This document shows positions 9,478-19,102 of a stretch of DNA of 64,000 nucleotides, piece after piece; positions within the stretch are counted from its first letter, which is position 1, and each line of letters begins with the position of its first letter. Origin of the DNA: CAJBVG01 sp943371425 (GTDB taxonomy: Bacteria > Bacteroidota > Bacteroidia > Sphingobacteriales > Sphingobacteriaceae); the NCBI GenBank assembly GCA_943371425.1, contig CALRUR010000001.1, positions 258,723 to 322,722 on the forward strand, in the 5' to 3' direction. Below the pieces are notes generated by a model. It was not told the origin of the DNA. It ran no database searches and was given only the letters and a program-made list of their open reading frames with translations. The translations under genes and the position numbers were made by a program.

Positions 9478-10837
9478 TTTTAGAATTTAATTTAATTGAG
9501 TAAACCATCATTGCAAATATTAAAATATACGCTACTATATTAAATATTAAATGATGATCGATGTTTATGTTTTTAACTTCTGTGTATACAACACCAACTG
9601 CCGCTATTCTTATTACATTTATTGTATAAATAGCCAGTAAACCAAAAAGCAAATATTTTCTTCTTAAGTTTATTCTAAATGGATAAGAAAGTGCTAGTGC
9701 AATGTGCATACTCATTAAGCCATAACCAAGACAAGAGTAACCAACCCCAACTCTTACACCATCAATGATTTTTAAATGATAGGGTAATCGTATGGTGTCA
9801 TAGTTAAAAACACTTAATATAATGGAGGAAAAATAAATTATGGATTCTCTTAACCAGCGAATATAATTTAAATGTTGATCTATAAAAGAAGAATAGAAAC
9901 TTCCGCCCTCACCTGTTAATCCTATAAAAAATATATTAAAGTAATAGAGCGTACTAAATAGAATTATAAAACGCGAAATAAAAATAAGTTCTTGATAATA
10001 CTTATATTTTTTAGATTTTAACTTATAAATATTCTCATCTACTTTTCTTCGATACCAATATGCTTGTAAATAATGAAATTTAGAACCCGTTTTCCCATCC
10101 AGAAAACCGGCTAAGAAAAAGTACCTGTATAAAAAATATAAAACAGGCCTAATGAATAAAGGCATTCTGTTCCACAGACTTTTAAAAAAAAGCCTTCGTT
10201 GGTCTTGGTTTCCTAATAATTTCCCCTTGTTGCTTAATAACTTTTCAAACTCTTCTTTAGCTTGCAACTCAGCATATTTAACATGTTTTTGTTTCCAAAA
10301 TTCTAAGTTTTCCTTTAAATTATTTTCATCAATATCATTTTTCAAGCGAGTGGTAGCTCCATTTACATAAAAATGATGATCCATTAACTCAGACTCGTCT
10401 AAATAAACCTTATCTCTTTTAAATAATTTCAACAAGTATCTATTTTGATACCCACCAAATCGGATCCATGTATTTAAAAAATAATTTCTCCTGCGTATGT
10501 AATATCCAACGGATGGTAATTCTCCTGGAGTCGTAAACAATTCAACAATTTCATTCTGTAACTCTTCCGTTAAAGTTTGATCGGCGTCTAAACCTAAAAC
10601 CCAATCAATGTCTGGAGGAAGTGATTCTAAAGCAAATTTCCATTGCAAAGTATGAGTTGTAAATTTATTTTGAATAAAATGCGCATTGTAGGTTAATGCA
10701 ATTTCTTCAGTTTTATCTGTAGAATAAGAATCGATGATATATATTGGAGCAGCTAAACTTTTTACGCTATCTAAACATTTAGTAATGTTTTTTTCTTCGT
10801 TAAAAGTTAAAATTACAACTGCTAACTTTAATGTCAT
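9458..10837 (-). CDS. GT2 glycosyltransferase fused to a C-terminal exosortase-like membrane domain
   Basis: 459 residues in two parts. Residues 1 to about 280 form a complete WaaE-type GT2: AVVILTFNEEKNI at the start, DSYSTDKTEE, metal motif LDADQ, and the usual tail with a membrane-near helix (FLDGKTGSKFHYLQAYWYRR). Residues about 290-450 are polytopic and carry exosortase/archaeosortase hallmarks: Cys369 in VGYSCLGY, Arg410 in NVIRI, and His428/His429 before the last membrane helix. These positions match the Cys-Arg-His active site of the family. Exosortases cut C-terminal sorting tails and attach proteins to the envelope, and are typically coupled to exopolysaccharide loci. I see no cognate tailed substrate in the window. 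Confidence 0.78.
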   Translation of the reverse strand: MTLKLAVVILTFNEEKNITKCLDSVKSLAAPIYIIDSYSTDKTEEIALTYNAHFIQNKFTTHTLQWKFALESLPPDIDWVLGLDADQTLTEELQNEIVELFTTPGELPSVGYYIRRRNYFLNTWIRFGGYQNRYLLKLFKRDKVYLDESELMDHHFYVNGATTRLKNDIDENNLKENLEFWKQKHVKYAELQAKEEFEKLLSNKGKLLGNQDQRRLFFKSLWNRMPLFIRPVLYFLYRYFFLAGFLDGKTGSKFHYLQAYWYRRKVDENIYKLKSKKYKYYQELIFISRFIILFSTLYYFNIFFIGLTGEGGSFYSSFIDQHLNYIRWLRESIIYFSSIILSVFNYDTIRLPYHLKIIDGVRVGVGYSCLGYGLMSMHIALALSYPFRINLRRKYLLFGLLAIYTINVIRIAAVGVVYTEVKNINIDHHLIFNIVAYILIFAMMVYSIKLNSKNENTRT

Positions 10838-11949
10838 TATATTTTATAATTAGTTATGTACTCTTTTGTAAGTTTAATAGCATCAAACTCTTTTAAAATA
10901 ATAGCTCTAGCATTGTTCTCTATTTGCTCTCGTAGTTCTGTTTTCAAGTAAGCATTATTAATACAAACAGCTAATTCATTTTCGTATCCTTGGTATACCC
11001 AGCCCAAATTGTTATTATTCACAAAATTAGAAAGCCCAACATTCGTTGAAAGTATTACTGGTGTTCCTTGTAGTAACGACTCGAGTACAGAGTTAGCGAA
11101 GTTTTCATCATGAGATGGAAGTACCATTAAATCTGAATGAGCATACATTTCATATTTTTCGATTCCGTGTTTAGCACCCAACCAATTTACTTTATCAAAT
11201 AAATTATGTTCATTAATTATATTTTTTAAGCTAGTTAAATATTCAGACTCTCCTTCTCCTACAATATTAAGTTCAAAGTTAAATTCTAATTTGTTCAATG
11301 ATTTCAATAAAATGTCTAGTCCTTTTTTCTGATGTATTCTGCCCAAAAATAATATTCTGAACGTAGTGCTTTTAGATTTTTTAATATACGGCACATCTGT
11401 ATCAACAAAATTAGGCACTACAAATGTTTTGTAGCTTGCATTTAACTCTAATACTTTCTTTTGTTCATCTATAGAAGTTAAATGTACTTTAGCACTCTTC
11501 AATAAAAAATTACCTAACAAAACATGTATTATTTTTTTGATGGTAGATGCTTGGTAAGTATATGGACTTAACATGCCTCTTGGGCTTACAATGTAATTCC
11601 ATGACCTTATTTTGCATATAAGCCCCGAAAAAAGTGCAACTAAATTCCACCAAGACTGTATATGAATAACTTCGTATTTATTACCATTATTCCACAAATA
11701 ACTTAACAGATCTAATGATAAATGTGTATGGTCTTTTGTTTGTCGGTTAAAAAACAAAACATTTACACCCTCAATGTTTTGAATTTCGTTCGTATTTACC
11801 TCTAATTCTGATTTGCCATTTGCCCTAGTGCTTAATACCAACACATTATTCTGTTTCGATAAATTTTCAGCTAAATAAGCCACTGAGAATATCGGTCCAC
11901 CATAAATAAATGCCGGCTTATAAGAGGGTGTTATAATTAATACCTTCAA
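10837..11949 (-). CDS. GT4 family glycosyltransferase
   Basis: 370 residues, GT-B fold. The N-terminal domain begins KVLIITPSYKPAFIYGGP. The C-terminal domain has the donor-site loop FLGRIHQKKGLDILLK and an EX7E motif (E-NFANSVL-E) followed by GTPVI. It should transfer a nucleotide-activated sugar in the cytoplasm. The start is set by a TTGA overlap: TTG at 11949 shares bases with the TGA stop of the preceding gene. The longer frame to 12027 would run 81 bp into that gene and adds non-family residues. It ends on the base where the GT2-exosortase gene starts. Confidence 0.87.
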   Translation of the reverse strand: MKVLIITPSYKPAFIYGGPIFSVAYLAENLSKQNNVLVLSTRANGKSELEVNTNEIQNIEGVNVLFFNRQTKDHTHLSLDLLSYLWNNGNKYEVIHIQSWWNLVALFSGLICKIRSWNYIVSPRGMLSPYTYQASTIKKIIHVLLGNFLLKSAKVHLTSIDEQKKVLELNASYKTFVVPNFVDTDVPYIKKSKSTTFRILFLGRIHQKKGLDILLKSLNKLEFNFELNIVGEGESEYLTSLKNIINEHNLFDKVNWLGAKHGIEKYEMYAHSDLMVLPSHDENFANSVLESLLQGTPVILSTNVGLSNFVNNNNLGWVYQGYENELAVCINNAYLKTELREQIENNARAIILKEFDAIKLTKEYITNYKI

Positions 11950-13349
11950 TTTTCTTGAGTATTTGGAATTATATAACTGAAACGTTTGAGGAAGAACAAA
12001 ATAATAAACATAGATACTATACCCCAAAAAATAGAATTAAGTAAAAACTCAAAACAACTCCCTTTATTAAATATTTGAAATACTCCTAAAAATATCCATA
12101 CAGTTCCAATGTTATATCCACAAAATAAATATTCGACTACTCTACTTATGTAAGAGGTGAGTGCTCCAAATAAAAACAATATTAAAAACACATAGAAATG
12201 CCCACCGGAGATATAAGCATCCACCACAATTGGGGGCTTAGCAGAAACCAACATTTGGTCACTTACTATTCCAATTTTATATACTCTTTGCATTACATGC
12301 AATTCTATATCTGGTTTATCTGGCCAAAATAAACGAGGAAGAATAAATCGGAAACCATCAATAATTAATTGGTTACCATAATACTCAATTTCTTTAGGCA
12401 CTTTTCTCATGTAATCATTTAACATGGAAATCTCACTGGAGCGTTTAATTAAAAACTCCCAATTATCTGAGTATACATCTATTTCACCAGATTGTATGGC
12501 ATCTATAGCGCTCGATGCAGCTATTGATGATTCTATACCTTCTGTCCAAACTTGTTCTCTAAATAACGAATTAAAACTAGGTAGTACAAAAATTATTAAC
12601 ATCATTGCAGGAACACTTGCAATAAATACGGCCCGCTTATATTTAGGATATAGAAATGCAACTAATACAATTAATGTAAATATAATTGGCTCTTTCCATC
12701 CAGAAAAAAGAACTTGAATAAAGTTAAGTGTAAAAACTAACACAGAAACAAAGTAAAACTGCTTACTCTTTTTAGAACCTGGAGTAACTAAGGCAATTAT
12801 AGAAGACACATAAGCGATGTCTGATGATTTTACAGCAAATTGACTTAAGCCTGGTACAAAAATAAATATGAATTTTAATATTGAAAATAGTATGGCCATT
12901 CTCAAAAAGAAATTTGCATCAAATTTAACTTCATTCAATTTCCAATTATAATTTATTTTATAACGCATAAATGAGAGTAACCCGAAAACATAGGAAGCAT
13001 GTGCTAATATATATAATCGCTGACTGGCAGCCGTTTCCTCTAATACGCGCATGTCTATATGATAAACATCAAACTTCTCAAAATTTCGATATCCTAAAAC
13101 ATCTAAATAAAAAAATATGGAGGTTAAACAAGTATATCCAACAAATAAAATTTGAGTAAGGAATACTGGCCGTATTAGTTGTTTCGCTAAAGGCAAATCG
13201 TTTGGTAATGGCTTTATAGTACCTGTAAATACTAATGCTAAATTAAAAATTGAACCAAACCATGCTATAAGAAACGACAATTGCGGATTGCCTGCAAAAA
13301 GCAATGAAAAAATCCAAGGAATAAATAATAAAATAAATCTTAAACTCAT
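11946..13349 (-). CDS. Wzy-like O-antigen/exopolysaccharide polymerase (polytopic membrane protein)
   Basis: 467 residues with about eleven transmembrane segments and a large extracytoplasmic loop (roughly residues 240-370) between two membrane blocks. That topology is typical of Wzy/EpsK-type oligosaccharide-repeat polymerases. Sequence identity in this group is low, so topology and position among glycosyltransferases carry the call. Exosortase loci of Bacteroidota often contain Wzy-like proteins, and the exosortase-domain gene lies two genes downstream. It overlaps the previous gene by 4 bp (ATGA) and the next by 4 bp (TTGA). Confidence 0.65.
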   Translation of the reverse strand: MSLRFILLFIPWIFSLLFAGNPQLSFLIAWFGSIFNLALVFTGTIKPLPNDLPLAKQLIRPVFLTQILFVGYTCLTSIFFYLDVLGYRNFEKFDVYHIDMRVLEETAASQRLYILAHASYVFGLLSFMRYKINYNWKLNEVKFDANFFLRMAILFSILKFIFIFVPGLSQFAVKSSDIAYVSSIIALVTPGSKKSKQFYFVSVLVFTLNFIQVLFSGWKEPIIFTLIVLVAFLYPKYKRAVFIASVPAMMLIIFVLPSFNSLFREQVWTEGIESSIAASSAIDAIQSGEIDVYSDNWEFLIKRSSEISMLNDYMRKVPKEIEYYGNQLIIDGFRFILPRLFWPDKPDIELHVMQRVYKIGIVSDQMLVSAKPPIVVDAYISGGHFYVFLILFLFGALTSYISRVVEYLFCGYNIGTVWIFLGVFQIFNKGSCFEFLLNSIFWGIVSMFIILFFLKRFSYIIPNTQEN

Positions 13350-14473
13350 TTGTTTAGCAGTGCTTTCTCAAAATTAGCAATTAATGTGCTTAAGGACCAA
13401 TCTTTAATGCTCTTTATCGAGCTTTTCTTAAAATCTTCTAGCAAATCTCTATCCTCTATTAAACACTTCATTTTATTACTCAAGTCTTTAATATCTCCGT
13501 TTTTAAAAATATAACCATTATTTCGAACTAAATCGATCGCTGAACCTACTTTATCACTTGCTATAATTGCCAAACCAGAATTCATCGCTTCATTAATTCC
13601 TAATCCCCATGTTTCAGAAATAGAAGGCAAAACAAATACATCAGCCATTTTATAAACACTTGGAATTTTGGCTTGATTTACAAAATCAATGAAGTGGATA
13701 TTCTTATCCTCCCTCGCTATACTTTTCAACTTCTCTTCATCCGGGCCATTGCCAACTAGAATTAAGGAGCAGGATAAATCTTTGAGTAATAATTTTGCTT
13801 GAATTAAGGTCTCCAAATCTTTGCGGTATTCAAATTTACCTACATAAATAAATTTTATATTATTAATAGGAAATGGAATCGATTTGTCTATTTCTGTATT
13901 ATCTAGAAATCGTTTATCATCAATAGCATGCGGAGCAAATAAAATCTGACTATCTTTTAATCCCATACATTTATAATACAATTTATTTTGAGTTCCAACT
14001 GCAATGGCAAAATCAATGTGTTTATAAATCCATGTTAAATAAATTCTTCTTAGTATATTTTTGATAAAGTTAGTTTCAGTCAATAAATGAGAATCGCCTC
14101 TAAAATAAATTGGAATTTTACCTTTAAATGTTTTTAACACTTTTAAATGACTTTTAAAGCTCCAACCAAAAACAACTAACTTATCTGGTTTTAATTCATT
14201 AATCCTTTTAATTATATCAGGATTGTTAATCCCATTAAAATGATGTGTGCCAGGGTCAGCAGAAATATTAGTTAAGAATTCATATTTATACCCATCTAAC
14301 AAAGGCATGTCCCACTCTACCACTCTGTTAAATCCGGGATCGAACTTCGCAATAGAATTTTCTCCCCAAGTATATAGCACTACAATATCTAAATCCTTAT
14401 TATTACTTAATCCTTGTAACAATGGTACATAATACTGTATTGGGTGCGATATTATAAATACTACCTTTTGCAA
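13346..14473 (-). CDS. GT4 family glycosyltransferase
   Basis: 375 residues. Begins VVFIISHPIQYYVPLLQGL, typical of a GT4 subgroup in polysaccharide loci. The C-terminal Rossmann domain has FIYVGKFEYRKDLETLI and an EX7E motif (E-TWGLGIN-E) followed by MNSGLAII. It is predicted to be a cytoplasmic, retaining transferase. It starts 1 bp after the FkbM gene upstream ends and overlaps the polymerase gene by 4 bp, so it is within the same transcript. Confidence 0.88.
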   Translation of the reverse strand: MQKVVFIISHPIQYYVPLLQGLSNNKDLDIVVLYTWGENSIAKFDPGFNRVVEWDMPLLDGYKYEFLTNISADPGTHHFNGINNPDIIKRINELKPDKLVVFGWSFKSHLKVLKTFKGKIPIYFRGDSHLLTETNFIKNILRRIYLTWIYKHIDFAIAVGTQNKLYYKCMGLKDSQILFAPHAIDDKRFLDNTEIDKSIPFPINNIKFIYVGKFEYRKDLETLIQAKLLLKDLSCSLILVGNGPDEEKLKSIAREDKNIHFIDFVNQAKIPSVYKMADVFVLPSISETWGLGINEAMNSGLAIIASDKVGSAIDLVRNNGYIFKNGDIKDLSNKMKCLIEDRDLLEDFKKSSIKSIKDWSLSTLIANFEKALLNK

Positions 14474-15361
14474 TTATATATCTAAGTTTAATATTTTAAA
14501 TTTTGGCGAAATAGATAATTTATAATCAACGAAATCTTTGTCACGCACATAAATTAAATTATCGAAATCTGTTAACTTTGCTGGAATCAATTTTCTTTCA
14601 AAAGGATTATATGTATATGACTCAAATCCTAACGACAATAATTTTTGATTTATGTCTTCATCCTTATATCCATAATTTTCACCAGTGCCATTAAGCTCAA
14701 TAATAATTGCCTTTAAACTATTATTATTTAAGGTTTCATTGGCACCATTTAACACTTCTAATTCAAAGCCTTCCACATCTATTTTTAATAAACTAGGGGA
14801 AACGTTACTTAGCACAGAATCTAGTGTCGAAACTTCTACTCTTTTAGAGTTAGTCGAAAGGTTATTTGAATCTAGCACGTGATTCATTGAGGAATCTTGT
14901 TCATCTGAAAAGAACAATTCCCCAGCTTTTGATGCTAAGCCAAGGTTATAACTATTTACCTTGGTGGTAATGTTATTTACGCTAATGTTTTGTTGAAACT
15001 GATTATACGTATGTTCTACAGGCTCGAAACTATAAGAAATAGCTCCAATTTCTGCAGAGGCTAAAATAGAATAGCTTCCAATATTTGCACCGGCATCTAT
15101 AAACAACTCCCCTTTACGTAAATAATGAAGCAAAAACAACATTTCTTTATACTCATGTAACCCACAATACAAATTTCCTGTTGCACCTGTCATCCCTTTT
15201 ACCATTAACAATTTAGAATGTTCGGTAAACTGATGTACATATATTTTTTTTGTAAAAACTGCTCTCATTTGCCACCAAAAAAATCTAAACACAGATCTAA
15301 TTTTGGAATGACTAGAAATTGGATGGTTAGTAATGAAATAAATAATTTTCAATAAACCCAT
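14474..15361 (-). CDS. FkbM family methyltransferase
   Basis: 295 residues. SAM-binding motif I is DAGANIGSYSI (about residues 91-101), followed by the FEPVEHTYNQFQQN acidic loop and a later VEGFELEVLNGA, both classic for FkbM-type SAM-dependent O-methyltransferases. In polysaccharide loci these enzymes usually methylate a sugar hydroxyl, sometimes capping the chain. This is one of three FkbM genes in the locus. The N-terminal 60 residues precede the fold and are basic. Confidence 0.87.
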   Translation of the reverse strand: MGLLKIIYFITNHPISSHSKIRSVFRFFWWQMRAVFTKKIYVHQFTEHSKLLMVKGMTGATGNLYCGLHEYKEMLFLLHYLRKGELFIDAGANIGSYSILASAEIGAISYSFEPVEHTYNQFQQNISVNNITTKVNSYNLGLASKAGELFFSDEQDSSMNHVLDSNNLSTNSKRVEVSTLDSVLSNVSPSLLKIDVEGFELEVLNGANETLNNNSLKAIIIELNGTGENYGYKDEDINQKLLSLGFESYTYNPFERKLIPAKLTDFDNLIYVRDKDFVDYKLSISPKFKILNLDI

Positions 15362-15364
15362 ATC

Positions 15365-16645
15365 TTAATTTATAACCTTATTAAATAATTCAATTTGCAT
15401 TTTCACTTTATTTAAAGCTGTATATTGATCGAAATTATTCCAATTTATGTTATTACTTATTTTATTAGAATATGCTAATTGAATGTAGTTAATAATTTTA
15501 TTAATTATTACTTGTTCAGTTTCTGCATCAAACTGCAAAGCCAAGCCTGCATTACAATCATTCATAAAATCATTTACGCTACTACTCGAATGAAATAATG
15601 TTAACAATGGTTTATTGAACCATACATACGAATATATTTTTGAGGCAGTGTAGCCAATATTATCGGATCCTGGCACAAATAAAAAGCTTGCATCATTCAA
15701 TATTTTTAAACTTTGAAAGTAAGGTATTCTATTCGGAAATTCCTTTAAGCAATCTGTAAGACCAAGCTGTGTTGCTATGGGCTCAACTGTTTTTATTCCA
15801 TTTCCAGTACTATCATAACTAGTTCCGATGTAAAATATTTTTATATTTTTAAACTCTTCAAATTGTTCACGTCCTTTTTTAATTGCTTTTAAGAATAACG
15901 TATTAGATAAGGTCATGTCGTAGCCAGCCCTGCCTATATATACGATGTTAAAGTTTCCATCATTTATATCGAAAAAATCATTCTTTATACTGATAGTTTT
16001 AGAAACATCTATATCTTTTTTATATGCAGCAAATGGAATAACGGCAAATGGAGTGCTTTTTAACTGTTTATATCGTTCTTTTAATACATCAATATAAGTT
16101 TGTGTTACAGACATTAATCCACCCACTTTAAGCATGCTATATTTTTCTAAAACAGAATCTAATTTGTAAGAAATCCAAAATTTTGGAGGACGCTGATTCT
16201 CTGGTAAAGACAGGTAATGGTCGGGCCTCCATGGATCTTGCATATCAATAATATAAGGAACCTGGTATTTAGCTTTCCATATTCGCCCTAGTGCAGTAAT
16301 TGGGTAAGCGGTTGTTGAGAAAAAAATTAGATCGAATTTGTTTGCAGATAACAAGGCATTAACATATTTCCAATATTGGAACATCGATCTGTATGCAATA
16401 CTACCTAAGCCAAACTTCTTAGTAATTTTAGCATCAAATGCTTTTACCTTATGTACAATTACATCATTCGGTATGGTTTGTAATAAATACTCATCTTTAT
16501 GCATTTCTACATATGCCGGATCTACAATTACTACTTCAGCCTCCCATCCGTTCTCTTTGTAATACATTAAACTTTGACGAATGCGATGCATATCTGCTGC
16601 ATTAATTGGTGGAAAAAATGGTGAAATAATTAATACCTTTTTCAT
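15365..16645 (-). CDS. GT4-like glycosyltransferase (EX7E motif not canonical)
   Basis: 426 residues, GT-B type. The N-terminus VLIISPFFPPINAADMHRIRQ resembles GT4 enzymes of the WbuB-like group. The C-terminal domain has IVYIGRAGYDMT and LFVPGSDNIGYTASKIY where most GT4 enzymes show EX7E; here the first Glu is replaced by Asp-Asn. This variation is seen in some active family members, so loss of function is not implied. It overlaps the upstream gene by 4 bp and is followed after 3 bp by an FkbM gene. Confidence 0.75.
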   Translation of the reverse strand: MKKVLIISPFFPPINAADMHRIRQSLMYYKENGWEAEVVIVDPAYVEMHKDEYLLQTIPNDVIVHKVKAFDAKITKKFGLGSIAYRSMFQYWKYVNALLSANKFDLIFFSTTAYPITALGRIWKAKYQVPYIIDMQDPWRPDHYLSLPENQRPPKFWISYKLDSVLEKYSMLKVGGLMSVTQTYIDVLKERYKQLKSTPFAVIPFAAYKKDIDVSKTISIKNDFFDINDGNFNIVYIGRAGYDMTLSNTLFLKAIKKGREQFEEFKNIKIFYIGTSYDSTGNGIKTVEPIATQLGLTDCLKEFPNRIPYFQSLKILNDASFLFVPGSDNIGYTASKIYSYVWFNKPLLTLFHSSSSVNDFMNDCNAGLALQFDAETEQVIINKIINYIQLAYSNKISNNINWNNFDQYTALNKVKMQIELFNKVIN

Positions 16646-17871
16646 TGCATTAATTTTTTTAACTCAAGCAACCAAGGTTTAGAATGTGTATCCCAATTAT
16701 ATTTCGACTGTGCAAGTTCCAAACTTTTACCTTTTAAAGTATATAGTTCCTCTGGATTATCTATTATGTAAGTAAGTATATTTACTAAAGATTGTACATC
16801 GGAAGGTTTATACAAATATTTACTTGCATTAAATTCTGATAATATGTATGCATGCCCTTTGGTATTTGTAGCTACTACCATTAAACCTTTACTAATGTAA
16901 TCTAACATTTTGTTGGAGATGCATAAATCTCTATTTAGGGATGTTGGATATTCAAGCGCTAGGCCAATATCATGTTCAGAATTCCTTATTTCAAGTTCAT
17001 CATTCGAAATAAGTTCATGGAAAAATATATTTTTTAGATGTATTTTATCAGTGATTAAACTCAATAAATGTTGTTTAACCTCCAATGTACAATTTCCTCT
17101 AATATGCAGCTCATAATGAGTTGGGTCTAATTCGTTAATGGCGTGGAAAACATCCTGCAAACCTCTATTTAAACCAACTGTCTGCGAAAACCAGTACAAA
17201 GATGTTTTTGATAAATCCTTTCGATCTTTATACTCCTTCAATGTATGATGCTTTACATTAAAAACGTTTAATAAATTAATTGGCTCCATACTTAAGTTAT
17301 ATAAACTCTTATATAATTGAGTATATAATGGACTAGCAGCGGTTAACAAACTTGCTTGCTTAATGTATTTTTTTTCAATGTTTATTATATCTATGTTGGG
17401 GTTTGTAAGAAATCTCCCCGCATCAACAAAAGGAAATGCATCTTCAATGTCATAAATAAACTTAGCCTTGTATTTTTTTGCGGCTTTTGCTGCTGCAGGT
17501 AATAAACTTGGGTGATGAGCAATGTACAAATCTGCATCTATCGCTAAAATAGTATCAATTAAAACTTTTGAAGTTGATTGAATGAAGTCCGAATTAGACG
17601 TAAAATATTTAGTTAACTTAAATGCAATTTTTGAAGTTAATACTTCGTACATATTGGATTTACGACCTTTCCAATAAATCGGATGGAAATTCCAATTCGT
17701 ATGTTTAGTTCTTATAACATCATCAACACTTTCTAAAAAAAATAAAGAATTTAAATAAACAATATGTATTTCTGCCCCGTTTTTAGATAACAATTCTGCT
17801 TCTTTTATTAAACGTGGGCAAGAACTTAAATGACTTGCGGTGAGTAATACTATCTTTTTATCTTTTAGCAT
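16642..17871 (-). CDS. GT4-like glycosyltransferase (divergent)
   Basis: 409 residues with two Rossmann-like halves. N-terminal IVLLTASHLSSCPRLIKEAELL is typical of a GT4 group that starts with a PR/K-x-x-K-E motif. The second half holds WFSQTVGLNRGLQDV and LALEYPTSLNRDLCISNKMLDYIS. No canonical EX7E is visible; the equivalent position reads as SNKMLDYISKGLMVVA. The donor is unknown. Overlaps of 14 bp with the upstream gene and 4 bp with the downstream gene indicate translational coupling. Confidence 0.7.
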   Translation of the reverse strand: MLKDKKIVLLTASHLSSCPRLIKEAELLSKNGAEIHIVYLNSLFFLESVDDVIRTKHTNWNFHPIYWKGRKSNMYEVLTSKIAFKLTKYFTSNSDFIQSTSKVLIDTILAIDADLYIAHHPSLLPAAAKAAKKYKAKFIYDIEDAFPFVDAGRFLTNPNIDIINIEKKYIKQASLLTAASPLYTQLYKSLYNLSMEPINLLNVFNVKHHTLKEYKDRKDLSKTSLYWFSQTVGLNRGLQDVFHAINELDPTHYELHIRGNCTLEVKQHLLSLITDKIHLKNIFFHELISNDELEIRNSEHDIGLALEYPTSLNRDLCISNKMLDYISKGLMVVATNTKGHAYILSEFNASKYLYKPSDVQSLVNILTYIIDNPEELYTLKGKSLELAQSKYNWDTHSKPWLLELKKLMQ

Positions 17872-19102
17872 TATAATTCTCTACTACTGTATTTACCAAT
17901 GCTTTCCTAAATTCGGCCCAATTGTATTTAGAAGCTGTATTTTTTGCCTCTACTCCCATTGCTAGTATTTCATTCTTTTTAAAAGACCAAGTATTTAGGG
18001 TATTAAATAATGCTTCCTTATTATTTGCTTTAAATACTAATCCATTTTTTTCGTGTATAATAATATCTGGACCAGCCGAATTTTCTGTACACATAACACA
18101 TAAACCTCTTGACATTGCCTCAGTAATAACCATTCCAAACCCATCTGCTAAGGTTGGTAATAATAACACATCAGCATCGCAAAAATTTTCTAATAACTGG
18201 TTTCTAGGTATCGAATCAATAAAAGTAATGTTAGTTGATGTGTTTTTCTTATATACTGTAGGTAAGTCAAACTTACCTACAATGTAGAGTTCTAAATCAT
18301 CTCTATTACTAAAATGCTCTGCCCATACATCTAATAAAAGATGTATTCCTTTTCTTATATTAGAAGTGCCTGCATAAATAAATCTTATTTTTTGATTTGA
18401 TGTCGGCATTCTATTAGCAATAGAAGGAAAACCTAGCGGCACTACTTTTATTTTCTCCTCATTAATATTAGCAGCAACCAAAGTACTTTTTGTAAAGCTC
18501 GAATTACAAATAATTAAATCGGCTAATTCAAGTTCCTTATCCCTTCTTTTATTTCGTGGCACCGACTTTTCATTTACCAACAAACTATTGGTTACTTCAC
18601 CAAGTTTTGGGTTATGTTCATATTGTTCGACTATAATTGGCGACAAATAGGAATGATGTTGGCTAGGTTGTTCATAAACCACAAAGATGCCTATTTCTTT
18701 TGCTCTAATGATTGTTTGTAACGAACAATGTTCGTAACAATGTACAATGTCTATGGATTTATTTAAGTTATTTGCCACCCACCTGTCAAAAGAATATTCA
18801 GACCATTCATATAAAGCATCGGTGGTGTTTTCAGAAAAAAACTTAGAAGAAAATGTTCTTAGCAATTCTTTGAATGGACTTGATTTAACGTATGGTAGTA
18901 AATCTACATCGATAGCTCTTCTATCAAATTCTTTTTTGAATTTAGTGCCTTCTAAATATTTATAAAAGGGAATGTTGAGATTTGAAATGAAAGTTGTATA
19001 AAATGTGTTTAACAAAGATTGCTCTTTATATGCTTTAACAGTTTCTAAAATAAAAATACCAGTTCCAGGATTGGCAACTAATACTTTCAATTTTTTATTC
19101 AT
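17858..19102 (-). CDS. GT4 family glycosyltransferase
   Basis: 414 residues. N-terminus VLVANPGTGIFILETVKAY. The C-terminal donor domain has FIYAGTSNIRKGIHLLLDVW and a DX7E variant of the EX7E motif (D-GFGMVIT-E) followed by AMSRGLCVM. It is predicted to add a sugar to the growing lipid-linked glycan. It overlaps the FkbM gene upstream by 8 bp and the next transferase by 14 bp. Confidence 0.85.
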   Translation of the reverse strand: MNKKLKVLVANPGTGIFILETVKAYKEQSLLNTFYTTFISNLNIPFYKYLEGTKFKKEFDRRAIDVDLLPYVKSSPFKELLRTFSSKFFSENTTDALYEWSEYSFDRWVANNLNKSIDIVHCYEHCSLQTIIRAKEIGIFVVYEQPSQHHSYLSPIIVEQYEHNPKLGEVTNSLLVNEKSVPRNKRRDKELELADLIICNSSFTKSTLVAANINEEKIKVVPLGFPSIANRMPTSNQKIRFIYAGTSNIRKGIHLLLDVWAEHFSNRDDLELYIVGKFDLPTVYKKNTSTNITFIDSIPRNQLLENFCDADVLLLPTLADGFGMVITEAMSRGLCVMCTENSAGPDIIIHEKNGLVFKANNKEALFNTLNTWSFKKNEILAMGVEAKNTASKYNWAEFRKALVNTVVENYNAKR

